Positions 29,541 to 42,822 of a stretch of DNA of 64,000 nucleotides are shown piece by piece; the first letter of the stretch is position 1, and each line of letters begins with the position of its first letter. The notes under the pieces were generated by a model. The model had not been told where the DNA came from. It worked only from the letters and a program-made list of their open reading frames with translations, and made no database searches. The stretch comes from Durusdinium trenchii. Its lineage: Eukaryota > Sar > Dinophyceae > Suessiales > Symbiodiniaceae. The stretch covers positions 890,278 through 954,277 of the forward strand of contig CAXAMN010004224.1 of NCBI GenBank assembly GCA_963970005.1. Reading direction: 5' to 3'. Made by a program: the position numbers and the translations under genes.

Positions 29541-31140
29541 AAAAGAACAATCAACGTTGTGGTCAGTTTCGTGTGTTTTTTGTGGTTGTGTTTTTTGGTT
29601 TTCTTTAAAAAAGAGCGGGCCCCCAGTTTTCTTTTGTTTTGTAAGGCAGGCCCCCCCTCCCCTGGGCCTGGAATTCTCGGGGCCGCCCACGGTTCTGGCA
29701 GCCAGCCAGGTCCCCCTCTAGAGCCAACCCCTTCTACCAGGCCTGCCATATGATGTTTTGGCAGAACTCCCAGGTGTTGCCTGGTGTCCCAGCCACCGCC
29801 TGTTGGATGATCCATGTGGTAACGGATACATCAAGTAGATGCTTTGGACCTCAATCTTCTGACCCAAAGGACGGGAGGTTCTCCGGGAAGTTTACGTGTT
29901 TGTACTGGGTCTTGACGTATTTAATGAATGCTGACTAGCTGGCATGAATTCTGAGACCAACGATGTGAGCCAACGGGCCTGAAATGAACATCGTGACACC
30001 TGGAACAAGCCTTGTGATGTTGCCAATAGCCAAAGCTTGTTTCAGACAACGCGCTGATTGCACAGTTGGGGGAACAACGACACTCACTTCTAGTTATCCT
30101 GTAGTTGTGAGAAAGGAAGACAATCAATCTATACAGAAGGTAGGGAAGACTGATGGACACAGATTTGGGCTGTTCCTTTGTATTTTTTCCCTTTCACCGG
30201 TTCCAATATCACAGGAACCCAAAACAGTACCCTGGACGCCCGGCCTTGCAGTGGCCACGCCAGGTACGCGTCCTCTGCGATGGTGCTCGATGATGACACG
30301 GTGATTGTGTGGACCTCACAGGTCAATGAGAGACGAGACTCAACCGTCAGTCGACCTGTGTGTTCGTTCCGAGGGTACTCAGATGGTATGACGGCACAAA
30401 AGGCCCACCCACCCTTTCCAACACTTGACCCAACAGCATTCAGCACTTCATGCCCTCCACCTGTGTTGATTGGAGTAGTTGAGTCTTACAGTCATACCCG
30501 TTTTATCATGTTTTATCCTGTTCTACTGGGGTCAGGCGGCGTCCCATGTTCCAAGGTACTGGGTGAGTCGGGTCCAAACAGAGGTGTGGGACATGGAAGC
30601 TCTCGGTCGACCGTTTTCTGGTGTCGGTCTGTGGGTCTCATGGCTTCTCCAGGATCAAAACTTGGAAACCATCGCCACAATGAGTGATGTTTGGTCATGT
30701 TTGGTCTACTCTGAGAAGGTGACTGGAGGCACTGTTATGTAGGTTTGGAGGCTCGTACCTTCTGTAGTAGGTTTGAACTCGTTTTGAGGCTGAAAACCAT
30801 TGGTTTCCTGCAGATGTTCCCTTAAACCATCTTAAACCCATTCTGGGAGGGTCGGGAGTCTCTGATAAATGGTTGGGGCGGTTTCTGCAAGTTCAACCGC
30901 CCGGAAAAAGCTGGTTCCTGCCTTGAAGAGACTTCCTGAGATAAGATATATCAGAAGATGGTCAAGCTCACCGAAATCAACATCATTGCATCATCAGCAA
31001 CATCGCCAAAGGCATCATGATCGTCAATATCTTCATCAACAACTATGATTTGCTCTCTTTTCATGAGGGCGAGAGGAACAACAAACGGTTGCAGTGCAAA
31101 CTGAGATTGGACATGAATATGAATACAGAAGGCTTCCATA
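29541..31140. other. no supported gene
   Basis: Open frames here (for example 30178-30687 on +, 169 codons) have no recognisable motif and overlap opposing frames of similar length. No repeat of note other than the (AC)n at 29520. Confidence 0.4.
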
Positions 31141-31143
31141 TTA

Positions 31144-31245
31144 CCATATCCCAGACACTCCATGTATGCCATATATGCATACAATGACCCCCCAAACCAC
31201 CCCAATGTAGGCATATATGGCATACATGGAGTGTTTGGGATATGG
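31144..31245. repeat. fold-back element, ACACTCCATG family, copy 2 (35-bp arms)
   Basis: The 35-base arm at 31144-31178 (CCATATCCCAGACACTCCAT then GTATGCCATATATGC) is inverted at 31211-31245 with a single mismatch, around a 32-base loop. Such near-perfect arms point to a recent or constrained copy. There is no coding capacity, so it is MITE-like. Confidence 0.9.
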
Positions 31246-31763
31246 ACAGGGGTTTTGCATGTTGTGTGTTTTTCCCTCTGCTCCTGGACACACCCATTTG
31301 CATCCTTGTGACTCTCCCAGCAGAGTCACACATGCCGTGCTTGTCAAACTCATGCGACTCCATCCCCAAATCATACACTTCAGCACTACTGGGGCAAAGA
31401 AAGCAAAGAAACGATCAAGATGTATTGATTTCTTGAAGGCACGGTACACTGTTTCACGGTTGCCACAGTCCGAACTTTTTTTTGCCAACCAGATTATAAA
31501 TGAATTTATCATATTTTGACATGTAATCCGCACACCACAACGTTGGTTGTTGAACGAGTCATCCGTTGGGGTCAGGTCTGAGCGCGCTCAGGTCTCCAGC
31601 CCCTTTGCTTTTAACTCCAACTTGGGCAAGGCGGGGATCGCCTGCGCGGGCAGGGTCAGCCAGTTGACTTGGATTTGTTCAAGTTTGTCCCGGTTTGACG
31701 ACTTCAAATAGCAGAGAACATAATGAATCGAACATGACAAAAAAGGAATTGAATTGTTTTTGC

Positions 31764-31768
31764 ATAGA

Positions 31769-31804
<36 letters not shown>

Positions 31805-31872
31805 TAGATAGTGATACACATATATAAAGATAGATTGATTGATACTGTAGATAGATACTGTAGATAGATGAC
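31764..31872. repeat. (GATA)n/(GACA)n microsatellite
   Basis: GATAGATAGATA then GACAGACAGACA, then decayed GATAGATTGATT and two TACTGTAGATAGA copies. It gives Ile/Tyr/Leu-rich false frames on the minus strand. Confidence 0.95.
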
Positions 31873-34800
31873 TATGGACATTTGTGGATGATGGTCTACA
31901 GTTTTGCAGATGAAGACAGGAACAACTGGTGCACCCCTTTTCAGATCCAGAAAGGTTCTTTTTCCTGCCGGGAAATCACGAGGATCTCCTTTTCAAAACA
32001 TCCACCATAAGCTGAACATTGAGCATAAGCTGAACGTGCTTGGCATCACGGAGCTGAAACGTCGCTTTGAACCAAAAAGTGAATTTGGCCATGTTTGCTC
32101 TTTGGAGTGTGTTTTTTTTTCTATTCTTTTCACGAGGCCATGCCAGATACTTCAATGATTTCTTGCTCGGAGCGGACGCTTCTTTTCTCCAACCGTGGGG
32201 TGCTTTTCTCCGGACATGCAGATGGAACCGAGCTAAGTAGATGGGACAATCCCCAGAAGGTGGCTTATACTGTATTATGGACCCCAATCTGAAAGACTTC
32301 TTGGGTGTGTGTGTGTGTGTGTCAATTGTTGACACCTTTGTGTACAGTGTATAGTTCTTTCCCCCCGGAATCTCAGGGCAGTTCCATTTCAGCAAGCACC
32401 CACCTAGTAAGGGGGTAGCTTCCTCAAGCTCCTTCGATGAAAAAGGTGTGTAGCGGTCAGCTTCCATGCTCCTTCTTTGCACGTGACATCATGTGACCAT
32501 CCAAGGGTGACCACGGCAGCTTCGTGGGCAGGTGACAGGGCAGATGATGTCGGAGATGCAGGGAGCCTCAGTCGGAACTGCTGGGCGGTGTTCGTGGAGC
32601 GAGACCTGTCCCAGAACGAAGCACCCCCCAGCCGCCCAGCCTTTTCCAAGGTTTACGAGTCACAGCTGTAAACTCCATGTTGACCGTGCAGCTGTTGAGT
32701 CGTCGCCATGATCAGCGACGCAGAAAACACAAACACTCCAGACACACCTGGGACTGCCATACATGCCGCGTCTCAAGCCACCCCTTTTCAAGCCACCCCT
32801 GGCCGTGTCTCGGCAAATATGACAGTCCCAAACAGGTCGTGTTTGGTACTTGTGTTGGGTAGACATCACATGGTCCAAGTGCTAGGCAATGATTTTCCCT
32901 TTGTGTATGTTGTTTTCGATTCAGAGTGTCTTCTCCGATCTAAACAAAACCACCTATACTTATACAACTGTTTGCATTCTCCTTTGCGATGATATGTTTG
33001 TTGTTCGACAGTTACTCCTGTTTTGGCAATCGTTGGCAATTGCCTGACCTCATCGCTCCAAATGATGGCCTTGCAGGACGAGGCACAGAGACTTATGTTG
33101 AGAGACTCATGTATTTGGCACTCCTTTCATACTCAAAACATGTATTGAACGGATAGTATGGTACCAAATAGTGTATCCTTTCACTCCTTTTCACTCATTT
33201 TATGTGAACATTGAATGGATGGTGTTTGGTTTTGTATATACTTAATGCTCACGTGCACGACCGCGTCTGACATGTCAATCAAGATACCTGATCAAATTTT
33301 AGCAGAAACCATATGGCCCGGCACCCTTTTTGATGTGTAATGATTGAGATGATGTCTGTCGACGGTCTAAAAAAGGTGTTGTGTCGACGGTCTGCCTCAG
33401 TTCCAGTGCACCCAGTTCTGGAGGCCTCCTGTTACAATGCGAAAGAAAAGATGGAACTGATGGAACCTTTGATTTCAGCAGTTCCAGCCGTTTCTTTTTC
33501 AGGTGAACAGTGGGTTCACTCTTTATGTAGTCACAGTCTCCTTTCTGTCTTCAGGTGGGTTCGCAAAGAAAAGGAGTGGAAGCTGAAGAGCACCATGATG
33601 CAATTCCAGGCCGGGTCTGACCGTTCAGCGTTAACGCTGGCGACGGTCCCCCGGCCGTGAGACGAACCGGGATGGCGGTGGAAACACCGGCGCTTGGATG
33701 GACGAATTCGCTGGTGGTGTCATGGATTGGTCGGTTTCATGGATTGCGCGGGAACTGGTCATGTTTGGGGAACTGGCCACATGGGTGAGGTAGCTGTTGT
33801 TTGGACAGATCTTTGGTGGATGACTTGACTTCGTGCTTGGAGCTTGAGCTCGTTCTTTGTGGCATGTTCATTGACTTCAAGTCGAAAGTTGAAACGGTCT
33901 TCACTTGGTGTTTATTGTCCTCATGTGTCCTCGCACATTTTTTGCTCTGGCCAATGCGTTGCTGCGTTGCTTTTCTTTGCCCAGGGTTCCTGGTCGAAAC
34001 TCGACTCTAGTTGAAACACATCTAACAAGAGAAAACACCGCCTGGACGAGTCACCTTGGACCAGAGAGTTCTGTGACGCTTCAGCCAGGCCATCGAAGCC
34101 AAGTCTCCGGGGCCGGCCAAGTCCGCGGAGGCTGCCTGAACGTGGGGAAGGTTGAATGGTTCATGCACCCGTGTCATGGTGAGTGTGTGTGTGTTGTTTC
34201 TTTTTTTGTGAGATAAAATAAATAGAGGAAGCTTCATGGAACCTGTCATTACTATACTATAATTTTGTTATCTAATATTTTGTCTATATAATTTATCATG
34301 TATAAGAATTCATAAACGTGTATGAGAGCCAATTTCCTGCATGCTGGCTTTTAACAACTGGAATTGGCTAGGACTTTTGGTTACACGACCTTCCTTGGCA
34401 AATACAAGCATATGGTCATTACGCGTGTCATCACCTTTAATAGATTGTCGACATGTAGATATGAACAATTCAGTCCACCAGATTGGACACCAGATTGATC
34501 AGTTACTTTCTCATTCGGAGCGGGTCACTGGGCGAGCGTTGTTCAAAGCGGCATAACTTATGACTCATCCACTGGCACCCTTTGCGAGTTTTTGTTGGTG
34601 TATTTTTGTTCTTGATTTTGGATAGAAGAAACAGACACATATAATACAAATGTGATCCAAAATTACAAGAATAAAGAGACCAGCATTCAATTTGGTAGAC
34701 CCATTTCCGGATCCCTGTCCCGTCAATCTGTGGATTCCGGTGCACCGATGCTTCGTACTCCGCAGGGGACAACCACTCAGCCGCAGACCTCACAGTGCGG

Positions 34801-35837
34801 AAACTCACCGACTCACCATGTTTTAGGTTGAATGAACGAAAACAGCTCTCACTACGTACGGACATGATCCAGGAGTTTTCGGACCAAATGGATTGTAACT
34901 TCGATCGGACAAATCCGTTGGAATGCTAGGGGTGTTCCCTTTGATTCTCATAAGTTGTGAATTCGATGTTGTTTCAGGCTTGGCGGTCTGTGCATGAAAC
35001 CTGAGAACATGCTATTCCAAGTGAAGTGGAGCGACGATCCAACTTGGCACCCCATTTGCCAGAGTCATGTTTGCTCCAGGAGATCGTCTACGTTGCCGTT
35101 GTTTGCCGCCTTGCTGTTCTTTTTCGTTTGTTGTTTGATCCCCTGCTTGGTTTGCGGTGTGCTTTGTGTCTTGAATTTATCATTTAAGTTTTGTTGCTTT
35201 TGGTGCATGCGCGATTTCAAGACCCGAGCACTGGATCTACGAGGGAAGGAACAAAAGGGACGGGAAGAAGTCCACTTCAGGGCTTCAGGGCTCCACTGTT
35301 GTCCACTTCATTTGGCCGAAACTTGGATTTGTAGTAGCGGTGCCTCTGTCACATCCGCAGCCCCTGGATTATGGGCCGAGCCTGTCGCTACGCTACCCGA
35401 AGTGCGAGGACTTGGACTATCTTGGACTTCAACATTGGACAACCTGAAACAGTTCGGCCCCTGTTTGCTTCGCTTTCGGACCAGCTTTAAACAAAGGCAC
35501 CACATATAAACACAAATATACCAGTTCCAAAGGGGTGCCCAAGTGGGTGCCCCTGATCCACTCACTGGATGGGACGAGCAACACCTCTAAGTGCCAGCAC
35601 CTCGAGAATCCCCAGACACGCGACCCATGGAATGGTCTGCCGGTGGTGCCAGGGGGGAGTCGGCGGCATATAGTTTCCAGGGGTCGAGTCTGGGATATAT
35701 CCCCGAACGGGCTCCGAACGGCCCGTTGCTCCGTTTCGCTTCGATGGGACAGGGGTTCGGTTCAGAGGGTCGAAGACCACCGGTCACCGGGTCGGAGATG
35801 GGGCGTTCGGAGCCCCAGGGAAGAACAGAAAGCACAA
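31873..35837. other. no well-supported gene
   Basis: 32307-32322 is a short (GT)n. A + frame at 34994-35300 reads MKPENMLFQV, superficially like a kinase catalytic loop, followed by a strongly hydrophobic stretch, but no HRD precedes it and no other kinase motif is found. 33340-33660 is open on + with mixed composition. None is called. Confidence 0.4.
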
Positions 35838-35928
35838 ACCAGGAACCCCGACTCGTTCGGGGTGTCTATTTATAGCCCCTTAGCCGTGATTCGGGGTGTC
35901 CGTGAACCACCCCTTGAAGGCCCTGGAA
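35838..35928 (+). repeat. element E, copy 2
   Basis: Reads ACCAGGAACCCC, GGGGTGTCTATTTATAGCCC, CTTAG, GTGATTCGGGGTGTCCGTGA, ACCACCCC, GGCCCTGG. Same order as copies at 23567 and 44764. Confidence 0.75.
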
Positions 35929-38640
35929 TAGTGAAACACCGCTCTGAGGCCTTCCTCAGACACCACGGGCAGCGACTCGGGCGATGTGAACAACACCATC
36001 TCGGTGCGACAACCCGCCTCTCCGACGGCGTCAGGATGTACGTCGTGGTCTCTTCTTTGGGATTCGGAGCCGAATGGATGTGTATGAATGGATCCAGATT
36101 GGGACGGACTGTTGGACATATCTTTGTTAAGAACTGCTGGATATATGCAACACCCGCGACTTGACTTTTGGGATCTTACATGATATCATCTTATAACATA
36201 AGTTATATATGGAGTAAGCATGAATGCGTGACTAGCATTTGGAAGGGTAGACGAGACGAGACAAAAGTATGACAAAGTCAGTCTGAGTTTGCAGAGTTAT
36301 TTTTTAAGACGGCCGAAGGGATTTTCATGGGATGTCCCACCATGTTTTGGGTGGTAGGTCGTGCTGGTGGAAGTGTTTCTTAGGGCCTATAGGGTGTGTC
36401 CCACTAGTGATCCAGTCGGCCTAACGTTATCAGGATGATTGAGAAAGGCCTGCAACCTAACCATCCTCCATTCTTATTGGTAATGGGTACCCATGTAGAC
36501 TTATTTGTACAGGCTCTTCACCGGTCTCAGTGGGTTTCGGAAGTCTCACCTTCCTGGAGAGGAACAACTCCGGAGCCTGGAAAACCACTGGGTGGTAGAT
36601 GAGAAGAGTCGAGTTTGGAAGTGTTTGAAGCTTCAGGGTCTACGCTCGTGGCACAGCGCTCGAGCCGGTCTGACCCGGAGTGGCTGGAGTCGTTTCATGA
36701 ACCCAGACACTCCGGTCACAGCCTTGGGTCCCTCAACACCTGTGATTGGTGAGACACCCCAGACCCCTCCAGAGGATTCGGGTCTGACCCCTCCGTATAA
36801 ACAATTATAGACATCCAGGATCGCGTTTTGGGTAACTTGGTCATTATAGTGGATACAGCGGTCACTTCCACGGAAGCTGTTTTGACTCGAGTGAAATGGA
36901 CGAGCTTAGGATTCCACACATGGGTTTGAGGGAAGAGTGTGGTAGGTGGATTATACTGAGGCCTTTGAGTAGGAAATAGGATCCGGTCTTGGCCAACTGT
37001 TTGATGAGGTCCCCCAACCTGAGAGTGTTTAGGGAGGTCACTTCAAGAATTGCTGCATCATCAAAGCACCTGCATCATCACCAGATCCAACCAAGAATAT
37101 CCACAGGTTTCAGTGCATCCAAGTGCCCCCAAAGTGCCTGGAGACACTTCTTCCGAAACTTACCATGTTGATCCCTTCCCGCCAAAAGCCTCCACGGCCA
37201 TCCCGGTACTGTCCCGGGACCCCATCGAAGAAACCGCACTCGGGCTCGCTGCACTCGGGACTCGGGCTCGGGCTCACCCTGGCCTGCAGGTGTCTGCTGA
37301 CACTGGGAACGCTGTGGCCTCCGAAGGCGCGGTGTGAAGAGTGAACTAGCAGAGGTGATGTGGGTGAAGTCCAGAACCAGAGGCACGGAACTGGAAGAGG
37401 TCCTTGTTTTTTTCCACTGGCTTTGATTCATGGGTCAGGCTTTGATTGGGATGGATGGTTCTTTTGTGTAACTATCTCATTTGGGATGGATGCTTTGAGG
37501 CTTCTAGAAGCTGGACATGATTCGGGCTCACCATGAGGTATATGCATCATGGCTCCTTCGGCCTCTAACGATGGACTGCCGGCACTGACGGCACTTCAGG
37601 TGTTTTGGTGAAGAAACATCAACGCCTGCATGGTGGCTTAGGTGTGCAAGGTCCTTGTGTTTGGCAGGTAAACTTGCATGTGTAGGGTGGGGTAAAGTTT
37701 TGTAGGATGGCCTCGATGCTTTTGGCCGTGTTCCTTTATAATAAGTGTTTTTGTTCTAGGTGTTTCGGTGGAGACTGCTCACTGTGCGCAAAATGTATGG
37801 AAGTTCCAACAAAAATAGACCGTGGAGGTGTGCGAAAGTGTTGTGCTTTCGCATGTCTTGGTTTGAAGTCACTGGTGCGTGAAGATGGATGTTCCTGTCA
37901 AGCACTACATGATTCCCCAAAGAATGATTCAGCGGGGTATAACCATATCTGTATTTTGTAGGGCTCGCTTGTGCCAGAAAAGTGGATCGTCTCTACAACC
38001 TTCTATAGGGGGGGCACTTGAGTGACACAGTGCCACTGTGGCAAGATCGAAATCAACACCTCACCGAACTCTCTCGGGATCCTCCGGCTCGGGAGTTTCA
38101 GTTGGTGGAAAGGACCTGCAGGTGTTGACATCCTTCACCTGCCCAGTCCAGTGGACATATTTCAGCTGAAAGAGAAGAAGGGAAGAACTGCAGAGACCAG
38201 TCCTAAGGTAGGCTCTTGAGCTTGTGATTAATAGTGGGGGGTTTATTGATCACAAGTCTTCATCAATGTAACGCTTGATAAACAACACCTCCCCAGAAGA
38301 AGAGGCTCTACAATCCCATCGAATCAAAAGTCTCCCATTTTTTCGGGGCCATGACATGACCCCTCCACCTACCGTCCAGCTAGCACTTGTCTCTGGACCT
38401 TCTCAAGGCCAAATGGGGAGAAGTTTATGGAGGAATAAAGACGCCTCCGACACAGTGTGTTTGTCCATCAGCCCGGTACTCGCATGGGTTCTCCCACTAA
38501 GATGTCCTAATCTAAGTATGCGAGTGAACAAACTGATGAAGTCACCCAGCGCACCCAGTGCCAGGATCGTTCACAGGCTTCTACCGGATGTAGACTTGTC
38601 TTTGTCAAATACAACGGTTTCCTAAACACACCCTGCAAAT
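35929..38640. other. weak exon candidates only
   Basis: 37080-37337 on + is open and reads PQVSVHPSAPKVPGDTSSET and then DPIEETALGLAALGTRARAH, possibly an exon. 37707-37961 is an 84-codon Cys-rich frame with spaced Cys (CFCSRCFGGDCSLCAKC), possibly a small zinc-binding protein or chance. Neither is recognised nor joined to neighbours. Confidence 0.25.
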
Positions 38641-39205
38641 CACGAAAGGTAGCCCTTTAGGGGATACCTTGAGTTTGTCTTGCGAAGCAAGTGTTGGGAC
38701 GTCCGGGTCTAATAATTGATCACTCAATTCAAACCCCCCCCCACCCCCCCCCCCCCCCTCTCAATACACACCCCCCCCCCGGCCCCCTGGGAATTGATTT
38801 TTCAATACAGACCCCCCCGCCCTCTAAATTCAATTCTCTCCTGGAGAACGTCTTCGTAAGCCTCTCATGATTTCAGGATAGTTGAAACCCTCTTGAACAT
38901 TTAGAAAGAGTGCATATGAAATTCTAATCACGAAAGGTGTTCCCCGAGGGGATACATACCTAGAGTTTGTTTTGTGAAGCACGTCAATTCTCTCCTGGGG
39001 AGCGTCTTCGTGAGCCTCTTATGGTTTCAGGATAGTTCAAATCCTATGATGCTCCGATTCAATGCTCACCGATGATCTGATCCATGGGGCAAGTTTGTTT
39101 TCCTAAGAATATTTTTGAACATTTCCAGAGCATATGTTTGAACAATTAGAGTGCATATGAACATATATTTACGATTTACGAAAGGTCGCCTCCGAGGGGA
39201 TACAT
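38641..39205. repeat. about 290-bp direct repeats with a poly-C block
   Basis: CACGAAAGGTNNNCC-GGGGATAC begins units at 38641, 38930 and 39178. The first two also share TTCTCTCCTGG-GA-CGTCTTCGT and AGCCTCTNATGATTTCAGGATAGTT. 38740-38816 holds C-runs of up to about 14 (i-motif and G-quadruplex prone). Confidence 0.8.
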
Positions 39206-39611
39206 CACCATGTCGAACATTGCATTTTTCTTCCTGCTTCTCGCGTTCTCTTCTCTTCCCGCTGTCCTACCTTTCGTGTCTCCCTCCTCTCAAGTCATAT
39301 AAAGTGGTTGATGGAGGACATTCCAAGTTGGAAAAGCAGCCTCCAAAAACGGGCGGTGGAGAGAAGTCTCCCCAAAATGTTTGCAAGGATTACTAGATAT
39401 TATATATGGCAGTTGATCAAAAGGTCGACAGAAGGCCTAGCTTCATCAAGAGCCTTTTATGTTGCCACCATATGTCAGTGAAGGTCCCAAAGCGGAGATG
39501 ATGTGTACTGAAGGCATTTTTGGGGGGGTTGAGTTTGGAATAGGGAGCGCCAGCTTTGGTTGTGTGTGTGTTTGTTTTTCTTCCAGGGGTCCAAATGGAA
39601 AGTCTTATTAA
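39206..39611. other. no supported gene
   Basis: An 81-codon frame at 39151-39396 begins inside the direct repeats and is not convincing. Nothing else seen. Confidence 0.4.
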
Positions 39612-39763
39612 CCAAACACTCCATGTATGGCATCATTTCAGGGGTCAATATACCAGGACCTTCCAAGAGGTGTCTATAAATAGCCTCTTAGAGGTTAAGA
39701 GGTGGCCAAAAACCACCTGTTGGAAGGTCCTGGTAGATATGCAATTATACATGGAGCATTTGG
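39612..39763. mobile_element. complete MITE-like element: ACACTCCATG ends with element E nested
   Basis: Outer arms CCAAACACTCCATGTAT (39612-39628) and its inverse at 39747-39763 (two mismatches) enclose inner arms TACCAGGACCTTCCAA (39651-39666) and their exact inverse at 39720-39735. Inside are CCTCTTA/TAAGAGG (39684-39690 and 39696-39702) and AGGTGG/CCACCT (39700-39705 and 39713-39718). It has no coding capacity. Confidence 0.85.
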
Positions 39764-42436
39764 GCTAGACCGTAAATCTATCCAGTGGATATGACTGCTT
39801 GGACTGAGACGACTGGGGGAGAAGACTTGCGATTTGCAACCAGGACATCCGAGATTAGCACCCCAGGACATCCGAAATGGGATTCGCAGCACAACGCACC
39901 TCCACCCAGTTCAGCCGGCCAAAACGGAACTCTGAACCATGTATACTTGGTTGAATCCCCTTTCAATCGTTCCTGTTTTCTGGATCAAGAGGCAGACCAC
40001 TTTCTCCCGGTTTTCATTGAGACCCGCCGTTTTCCCCGAGACTTGCATGGTCGGTGATTTGTGACTTCTTTCGTCCACCGCCCAGTTCCGGGTACGGACC
40101 GGGACCGGGACCAGTTCCGAGAGCACCGTGTTCCGGCGCTGCTGGGATCCGCTCGGAGAGCGCTTTTCGGTTGGGCTTGGCTCCACCGTCGTTGGGCTCC
40201 AGTCGTGGGAAGCCAGGAGGGTCGAGGTGGGTGCGGACGGTGGGTGCCAGGAGTCGTAGCTTCGTTTCGGATGTACGACTGGAGTCCTAGGGCAAGACTC
40301 TGTTCGACTGCCGCTTGACAGAAACCACCACACCGTGTTCCACGGTGCAGGCCATGGGACCTTCCTGGCTGGCTTGACGGTAGGGGCAGCCTGGAGGGGG
40401 GGCAGCCTGGAGAGGATGCCAAGGGCGCCCAGGGCCAGCCTGGAGGTCGAAGGTTGAGTCAGTTGAGTCTCAGCAGTATGCATGTTTCGCAACATGTGTT
40501 GAATTGGTTTTGTGGATGTCTCGAAAAAGTGCATTTTGTATTACCAAAAGAAGTTCTCAAAGCCAAACCCCTTGGCCCTTGACAGCTCCCCGCTGGTGGA
40601 TGCCGAGGGTGGAGTCCTGATTTTTCTTGGGGGGGCACTCTGGGGGCAGTGCAATGCAACGTGAATCAGGTCACCACTGCAGAGGACCCGTCACGGCCCT
40701 AAAAGGACCCAGCACCTTTGCTGCCCCAAGGGGAATAGACACGTCTAGTTCGTCCAGGTTCACGACGAATGGCTGAAATGATGACCCAGTCTACCAGCTA
40801 ATTATACCGTATAATTTACCTCCTACTTCCAACCTAGACTGCGATGACCTCCAACCTAGCGTGCACCTGTCTTCTGTCTTCGGTTTTTCGTTCCGAATCA
40901 ACGCAACACCATCACTTCGCTCCTGGCCGCGGCGCGGAAGACACCCGCAGGTGCTGGTCGTGGCTTCGGTGGCCGTGCGGCGGCCCGAAGGGTCCCGTTG
41001 TTCGGGGCACCCTGTGGGTCGGGTCGAAAGACCTTGGTTTGGCTTAGAAGGTCTCCTCCTATTACCACGATTAGAGAATGACCGTAAAAACCATATAGCC
41101 ATCATCATCCACTGGTACTGGATGGTAATGGGATGTAATGGGTATAATAATACGTTATAGTACGTTGTTCTTTTCCTGTGCTGTTTCAGTCGGGTCCAGG
41201 ATAGGGTGTTCTGGTTTCTTTCCCCGGTTCCTGTGTGACTCACTGACTCCTCCGCTCCGTCGGCAGCGGTGAACATCTCCGACCCACTTTTTCGTGGTGA
41301 CTGTGACTGCGTATTGTACGCTGTGACTGCTTTTAGGGGCGACACGTGGATGAGTCCGCAAGTTTGTGTGTGAGGTGTTTCTGTTTGCTCTTAGTTGTTT
41401 CTTTACCCGTCCGGGGCCTGACGGCATTTGGACGGCTGCCAGTTGGGATATGTTGGGGAGCAACATTTTGGAAGGATGGGGTTCTGTATCCGGATGCCAA
41501 TCACATGTTTCTTGGCGATTGGTGTGTGCCAGCGAAATGGATACTGGGGCTGGGAATGAGTAATTAGGGCACTGGAGGATATGTAATTAGGGCACTGGAG
41601 GATATGTCTCATGTAGCTGCTGGAGTTGACCAAGCTGGCCAAACAACAAAACACCAAAGCTGAGGCGCCAGAGCATGTTCTACAAGTCCCCTCTCCTTCG
41701 GTTTGGACCCGGATCGTTCCGGATCATTCCGGGCGTTCCACCGAGGCGGTGATGGTGCGCCGCGCGCGGAACCGCCGGGCTGCAGCCATCTCGGGCTTCG
41801 AGGCCGGTTCGGTGCGCCGAGCCTCGAGAGGGTCGTTGGGGCCGGTTCGGGGTTTGGGGCACCAAACCGGACTCAAGAGAGGGAAGAAAAACACCCGGAC
41901 GCCTCACCTGGACCGGATGAATTCCATCGTTCGAGGTCCGTTTCGGTCCGAACCGCTCGAGTGGTGTTCCTTTTGAAAAAGCCGCGGAGCCCAACAAGCA
42001 CCAAAAAAACGTCGGAAAAGTCAGCGCTTTCGGTGTTTCGTCATATGCCCTAGGGATCCAGTCGTACCTCCTCAAAAGGTAGTTACTTGGACCCTCCTGT
42101 CACCCACCCCAAACACCTTCTCAGAGGGTACTTGGATCCTTAGGGATGATTGAATTCTTGATTGCAGCCCCCTGTTGGCGTGAGTTAGCGTCATGCAAAG
42201 GCATCCATTCTGGGCGAGTTGTTGAGCACGACTCTTTGTGTTATGTTGTGTCCACTTCAGGGACTAAACGCCATCCTGTTGGATAGCATCCACCATCCGA
42301 GATTCCGCATGTCGAACCAAGAGTGAATTAGACACTCTTCCCGCTCCCCCTACAGCAGGTAAGACTTGGCATTGTTTTTGTTGGTAGTGGTTCCTTCATG
42401 TATAGTTACTAGAAAGGTACCCCAGCAAAGAACATC
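39764..42436. other. GC-rich stretches without a supported gene
   Basis: 40050-40320 and 41700-41990 are GC-rich with many overlapping open frames on both strands (up to 207 codons on minus at 39911-40534). Arg/Pro/Ser-rich shadows in all frames make a choice impossible. No motif recognised. Confidence 0.35.
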
Positions 42437-42733
42437 ATGAACAGAAGGATTGACCTGGTGTGTTATCTCAATTTCTCCTTAGTCTCAATGGTTCATTCAA
42501 TTGGTATAGTTCTTCTGGTCAAAAACCTTGAAATCAATGGTGGGCCCAAGCTATCGGAAGTGATTGAGACGAGCCTGGCATCGCTTTCTTCGATCCCTGG
42601 CATCGCCAGTCAATGCTTGGCTGACGCGCAGCTTCTTCGTGGCGGTCTACGCTGGACCGGGAGAGGCCCTCCTTTCGGAGACAAAGACAAAGCATCGTGT
42701 CGAGCTGTAAATGGGATTCAATGGATATGTTGA
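42437..42733 (+). CDS. unrecognised 99-codon ORF
   Basis: Starts MNRRIDLVCYLNFS, includes a hydrophobic stretch (SMVHSIGIVLLVKNLEI) and then KLSEVIETSLASLSSIPGIA, a plausible helix. The opposing minus frame is less protein-like. No family is recognised and no splice partner was found. It may be an exon. Confidence 0.25.
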   Translation: MNRRIDLVCYLNFSLVSMVHSIGIVLLVKNLEINGGPKLSEVIETSLASLSSIPGIASQCLADAQLLRGGLRWTGRGPPFGDKDKASCRAVNGIQWIC

Positions 42734-42822
42734 ATCCCTGGGACTGGCTGGCACCCATCACTTTGCATACAAGCTCAGGCATCTACGTATGTTCCTGCCA
42801 AAAGATGAGGCAACCAGGTCAA

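Noticed and set aside
34994..35060. Protein-kinase catalytic loop (KPENMLF)
   Set aside because: No HRD before it and no DFG or glycine loop in any nearby frame; followed by a hydrophobic run.
39911..40534. 207-codon minus frame
   Set aside because: GC-rich, Pro/Arg/Ser-rich, opposite several + frames of similar length; starts next to a fold-back element; no motif.
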